From assembly GCA_900550815.1 (NCBI GenBank), contig URTW01000006.1, positions 1 through 23,205 of the forward strand: DNA of 23,205 bases, written 5' to 3'. Every line of letters begins with the position of its first letter. Position 1 is the stretch's first letter. The notes under the pieces were generated by a model that worked only from the letters and a program-made list of their open reading frames with translations, made no database searches and was not told the DNA's origin. Both the position numbers and the translations under genes were made by a program. The DNA comes from an uncultured Collinsella sp. (lineage in GTDB: Bacteria > Actinomycetota > Coriobacteriia > Coriobacteriales > Coriobacteriaceae). Of this stretch, positions 20,415-23,205 are shown piece after piece.

Positions 20415-20480
20415 ACATGAGGGATATGTACCTCATGTCGCTCAAAATACGTCTCCTGACCTCGAAGGAGAACGTTTTTT
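20415..20480 (+). promoter_or_regulatory. hairpin plus leader terminator (possible attenuator) of the phosphoesterase genes
   Basis: A perfect 8-bp stem (20415-20422 with 20431-20438) is followed by ACGTCTCC (20449-20456) pairing with GGAG-A-ACGT (20467-20475) and then TTTTT. Outer bases CGCTcAAAA and TTTTAGCG extend the pairing. The T run ends 24 nt before the ATG at 20504, with only the ribosome binding site between. If no promoter lies after it, transcription must pass this terminator to reach the genes. Confidence 0.45.
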
Positions 20481-20503
20481 AGCGACAGAAGGAGACAATC
20501 AAT

Positions 20504-21142
20504 ATGATCTGGTTTACCAGCGACACCCACTTCGGGCATGAGAACGTGCTGAAGTTCACCGACCGCCCGTGGGAGACGATTTGGCAGATGAACGACGCCA
20601 TCGTCGACAGCATCAACGGCAGGGTTGCCGTGGACGACGAACTCTACATCCTGGGTGATTTCTCATTCAAGATGACCGCCCAGGACGCTTATGGGCTTCG
20701 CAAGCGGATCGCCTGCAGACGCATCCACCTCGTCCCGGGAAACCACGACAAGGACTGGACCCAGCCGGCGGTCGCTGGCGCCTTCACCGTGGAACCGCCG
20801 ATCTGCGTGCTCAAGATCGACGGGCAGAAGATCGTCCTGTGCCATTACCCCATGGCCGACTGGCAGGGCATGAGCCATGGATCGTGGCACCTCCACGGAC
20901 ACATCCACAGCAGCGGCGGCGCGTACAACGAGTTCAACCGCAAGCAGGGCCTTCTGCGCTACGACGTCGGTTGCGATGCCAACGGGCACTCCCCGGTGAG
21001 CCTCGACGAGCTGAGGGAATGGTTCGCCGGAGTCGACGAGCCGTGCGGCCGGGTGAAATGGCCCTGGTGGGTCAACGAGACCGGCGACAGGCAGGGCGAG
21101 CGCGAACGCGAGGCTTACAAGAGGGAAGTGGTAATCCGATGA
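20504..21142 (+). CDS. metallophosphoesterase (212 aa)
   Basis: A calcineurin-like two-metal phosphoesterase. The metal-binding motifs are in order: DTHFGHEN (D7, H9), GDFSF (D52), GNHD (79-82), CHYPM (H about 110) and HLHGHIHSS (about 129-137). It starts at 20504, 7 nt after AGAAGGAGA. Length and the HFGHEN motif resemble small, often phage- or mobile-element-encoded phosphoesterases; the substrate cannot be read from sequence. Its stop overlaps the start of the next gene in ATGA, and both are metallophosphoesterases of different subgroups. It is preceded by a terminator-bearing leader. Confidence 0.9.
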   Translation: MIWFTSDTHFGHENVLKFTDRPWETIWQMNDAIVDSINGRVAVDDELYILGDFSFKMTAQDAYGLRKRIACRRIHLVPGNHDKDWTQPAVAGAFTVEPPICVLKIDGQKIVLCHYPMADWQGMSHGSWHLHGHIHSSGGAYNEFNRKQGLLRYDVGCDANGHSPVSLDELREWFAGVDEPCGRVKWPWWVNETGDRQGEREREAYKREVVIR

Positions 21143-21864
21143 CGGTCTATGTGACGGGCGACATCCACGGTGGGCTCGACATGCAAAAGCTCCGCGACTG
21201 GGAGCTTGGCGACAGTCTTACCAGCGACGACTATCTCATCGTCGCCGGCGACTTTGGCTTTCCGTGGGACTTCTCTGCCGAGGAATGCGCCGACATCGCC
21301 TGGCTGGAGTCGCGCCCCTACACGGTACTGTTCGTCGACGGCAACCACGAGCGCTTCGATCACTGGGCGGAGCGACCCATGGAACCGTGGCACGGTGGGC
21401 TGACGCAGCGCCTGTCGGACACCTCGCCCATCCGACGCCTGACGCGCGGCGAGGTTTTTGAGCTCGACGGCTCAACGATCTTTACCATGGGCGGCGCCAC
21501 GAGCGTGGACAAGGAATACCGCATTCCGTATTCCAGCTGGTGGCCGCAGGAGCTGCCGGACGAGCGCAACTTTGAGGAGGCGCGGACAAAGCTCGACAGC
21601 GTGGGCTGGAAGGTCGACTACGTGGTCACCCACACCTGCTCGACGCGCGTGCTTTCGCCCACGCTCTATCCGGCACCCGGCTGGAATTATCCCGATGTCG
21701 ATCGACTCACCACGATTTTTGACGAGCTGGAGGACCGTCTGGACTACAAGCGCTGGTACTACGGGCATTTTCATCGGGATGTCAACCCGGCCGAGCGCCA
21801 TACCGTGCTCTACGACTGCATCGTTCGCCTGGGCGACGAACTCCAGCCCTGGGATGTTGCATAG
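21139..21864 (+). CDS. second metallophosphoesterase (241 aa)
   Basis: A second, divergent calcineurin-like phosphoesterase. Motifs: TGDIHGG (D8, H10), AGDFGFPWDF, VDGNHERFDHW, then VVTHTCSTRV and YYGHFHRD near the C-terminus. The ATG at 21139 overlaps the previous stop (ATGA), so translation is coupled; the frame is open further upstream but only as a shadow of the first gene. GNHERFD plus GGATSVDKEYR is characteristic of a family of uncharacterised bacterial phosphoesterases. It is convergent with the glutamyl-Q synthetase gene, 52 bp away. Confidence 0.9.
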   Translation: MTVYVTGDIHGGLDMQKLRDWELGDSLTSDDYLIVAGDFGFPWDFSAEECADIAWLESRPYTVLFVDGNHERFDHWAERPMEPWHGGLTQRLSDTSPIRRLTRGEVFELDGSTIFTMGGATSVDKEYRIPYSSWWPQELPDERNFEEARTKLDSVGWKVDYVVTHTCSTRVLSPTLYPAPGWNYPDVDRLTTIFDELEDRLDYKRWYYGHFHRDVNPAERHTVLYDCIVRLGDELQPWDVA

Positions 21865-21916
21865 GGGTACGGACGCATGAGCTTCGTAGCGAACCAAAAC
21901 CGATTCGCTAAGGGGT
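21865..21916. terminator. short convergent intergenic hairpin
   Basis: TAGCGAA (21889-21895) and TTCGCTA (21904-21910) form a 7-bp stem with a short loop between the two convergent genes. T runs are poor on both sides, so termination strength is doubtful. Confidence 0.35.
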
Positions 21917-22084
21917 TTACTCCCAAGCTGACTTGCGCTCGAGTAACGTTTTCGTAGCTTCTGGCGTGGGGGAGTCAAGTATTTCGCAAAACGCATCGAA
22001 CCCCTCTGGTGAAAGATGAGTTGTTGATGCTTTGGCAATGTCGCTATCGAGGTGGTCGTCAGGGTGGGCTGCCGTCTGTTGCAT
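21917..22084 (-). CDS. possible internal start: antitoxin-like 55-aa tail of the gluQ gene
   Basis: Inside the synthetase frame, an ATG at 22084 is preceded by GAAAGGA (22096-22090) at a spacing of 5 nt. Translation from it would yield only the antitoxin-like 55 residues: an acidic first half, then the LSPEGFDAFCEILDSP and LLERKSAWE motifs. It may be the remnant of a separate antitoxin gene joined in frame to gluQ, or an independently made antitoxin fragment. This is an alternative product of the entry above. Confidence 0.4.
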   Translation of the reverse strand: MQQTAAHPDDHLDSDIAKASTTHLSPEGFDAFCEILDSPTPEATKTLLERKSAWE

Positions 22085-23098
22085 GCCTGTCCTTTCATCC
22101 ATAACGATGTTCTCGCGATGCGCGCGGATGACATCCCAGCTAAAGTGCTCGACCAGCTGCTCGGCAGAACGCGGCGTGGTGTCCGGCGCGATGCCCGTTT
22201 GACCGGCGAGCCAGCCCAGCAGTGCCTTGGGTGTGCCAAAGCGGGTGCGGAGTTCGCCCAGGTCCAGATCGCGGTCGCGCTTGGAAAGGCGGCGGCCGTC
22301 CGGCGACATGAGCAGCGGAATGTGCGCGTAGTGCGGCGTGGGAAGTCCCAGCAGATGCTGCAGGTAGATTTGGCGCGGCGTGGAGCCCAGCAGGTCGCAT
22401 CCGCGCACGACCTCGGTGACGCCCATGGCGGCGTCATCGACCACCACGGCTAGCTGATAGGCAAACACGCCGTCGCTGCGGCGCACCAAAAAGTCGCCGC
22501 ATTCGGTGGCGAGCGCCTCGCATTGGGCACCATACGTGCGATCCACAAATTCGATCACGTCGTCCGCGAGGTCGTCGACGGCGGGCACGCGCAGGCGCGT
22601 GGCCGGAGCGCGCAGGATGCTGCGGCGGGCAACCTCCTCGGCAGAAAGGCCTCGGCAGGCGCCGCGATAGATGGGCGTGCCGTCGCTGGCGTGCGGTGCG
22701 CTCGCGGCGTGGAGCTCGGCGCGCGTGCAAAAGCAGGGGTAGGTGAGGCCGGCGTCTTGCAGCTGGTGCAGGGCGTCCTCGTACAAGTCCAGGCGATCGT
22801 GTTGGTAGTAGGGGCCTTCGTCCCACTCAAGCCCCAGCCAGGCCAGGTCGTCAATCAGTTGAGCGGCAAGTTCCGGACGCTTGCAGCGATCGTCCAGGTC
22901 CTCGATGCGCAGTACGATGCGGCCGCCCTGTCTGCGGGCCGAAAGCCACGCATACAGGCATCTGAACACGTCGCCCAGGTGCATGCGGCCCGAGGGCGAC
23001 GGGGCAAAACGGCCCACGACAGGTGCGGGAACGGAGGCGGGTTGCGACGTTGGTGCATCCGCGGCGGGCGTTACTATGTTGCGTGTTTTGATATCCAT
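21917..23098 (-). CDS. gluQ: glutamyl-Q tRNA(Asp) synthetase with a DUF1778-antitoxin-like C-terminal tail (393 aa)
   Basis: GluQRS charges queuosine in tRNA-Asp with glutamate. From the ATG at 23098: a variable N-terminus (1-26), the class I signature GRFAPSPSGRMHLG (29-42), a zinc-site region with CFCTR and YRGACRG, and the KMSKS-like RLSKR (270-274). The tRNA anticodon-binding part of true GluRS is absent, as expected. The synthetase homology should end near VEHFSWDV (about 315-330). Residues 339-393 then resemble the toxin-binding end of DUF1778/TacA antitoxins: LSPEGFDAFCEILDSP...LLERKSAWE. No RHH domain and no GNAT toxin gene is adjacent. The ATG at 23098 lies 7 nt after TATACT, so the mRNA may be leaderless; an in-frame ATG at 23194 is near the window edge and unlikely. 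Confidence 0.88.
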   Translation of the reverse strand: MDIKTRNIVTPAADAPTSQPASVPAPVVGRFAPSPSGRMHLGDVFRCLYAWLSARRQGGRIVLRIEDLDDRCKRPELAAQLIDDLAWLGLEWDEGPYYQHDRLDLYEDALHQLQDAGLTYPCFCTRAELHAASAPHASDGTPIYRGACRGLSAEEVARRSILRAPATRLRVPAVDDLADDVIEFVDRTYGAQCEALATECGDFLVRRSDGVFAYQLAVVVDDAAMGVTEVVRGCDLLGSTPRQIYLQHLLGLPTPHYAHIPLLMSPDGRRLSKRDRDLDLGELRTRFGTPKALLGWLAGQTGIAPDTTPRSAEQLVEHFSWDVIRAHRENIVMDERTGMQQTAAHPDDHLDSDIAKASTTHLSPEGFDAFCEILDSPTPEATKTLLERKSAWE

Positions 23099-23111
23099 GC
23101 GGACGAGTATA
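23099..23111 (-). promoter_or_regulatory. -10 box giving a probably leaderless gluQ mRNA
   Basis: On the minus strand TATACT (23111-23106) lies exactly 7 nt before the ATG, so transcription would start at or next to the start codon. No Shine-Dalgarno sequence is present. The -35 region is poor. Confidence 0.45.
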
Positions 23112-23205
23112 GCGCGGGGCACGGTAGGGAAGGCGTTTCCGTGACTCGCAAGATGGCGGCGCTGCGCATTGCGCACGGTGGGTCTGCGGCCCAACGTTTT
23201 GTTTG

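Larger units (their letters stand above)
20238..20503. other. intergenic region: peptide terminator plus structured leader of the phosphoesterase pair
   Basis: No gene. It holds the terminator-like fold of the peptide mRNA (20264-20310), then an AT-rich stretch, an 8-bp hairpin ACATGAGG/CCTCATGT (20415-20438), and a terminator-like stem ending in TTTTTT at 20480, just before the ribosome binding site of the gene at 20504. Confidence 0.5.

Overview
The window looks like a chromosomal stretch from a gut actinobacterium of the class Coriobacteriia, most likely a Collinsella-type genome. This is inferred from the high-GC coding style, a sortase protein ending in LAQTG, a mannose-type PTS operon with a DUF956 (ManO-like) gene, and a large multi-Fe-S flavoprotein of a kind common in anaerobic Coriobacteriia. 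No database search was possible; all family calls come from motifs read by eye.

Layout. 1-2100: the tail of an upstream transcription unit with a strong terminator, a 64-residue Pro/Lys/acidic protein, the first copy of a hairpin repeat, and a solitary AAA/DUF4143-type ATPase whose promoter sits inside a 23-bp inverted repeat. 2097-3590 (minus): a single-pass membrane protein with a long acidic cytosolic tail. 3827-8988: a redox cluster. A TetR regulator and a polytopic membrane protein (DUF5692-like) run leftward; a 925-residue Fe-S/FAD oxidoreductase and a HypA-like nickel chaperone run rightward. Two matching TetR-type palindromes lie between them. 9394-12676: a mannose-family PTS operon (IIAB, IIC, IID, DUF956) with a terminator-like hairpin before the last gene. 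Three copies of one long hairpin repeat follow the 64-residue protein, hypA and the DUF956 gene.

12812-20500 reads as a mobile or formerly mobile block abutting a tRNA-Arg(CCT). It holds an AT-rich gene-free segment, an XRE regulator whose promoter is interleaved with a rightward promoter in one palindrome, a 1046-residue LAQTG wall-anchored coiled-coil protein with a CAP domain in the middle, a Ser/Lys-rich secreted protein, a 46-residue charged protein, a 300-bp array of seven or more stem-loops (probable oriT), mobC and a MOBP-like relaxase, and a 41-residue hydrophobic/cationic peptide. No integrase or repeated tRNA end was found, so the element's limits are not established.

20504-23098: two translationally coupled metallophosphoesterases behind a terminator-bearing leader, and a convergent glutamyl-Q tRNA(Asp) synthetase. 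The last 55 residues of that synthetase resemble the C-terminal half of a DUF1778 (TacA-type) antitoxin and carry their own in-frame ribosome binding site and ATG.

The best candidates for something undescribed are the 41-residue peptide with its switch-like mRNA (20040-20310), the synthetase-antitoxin chimera (21917-22084), the hairpin array ahead of mobC (17883-18181), and the three-copy hairpin family.
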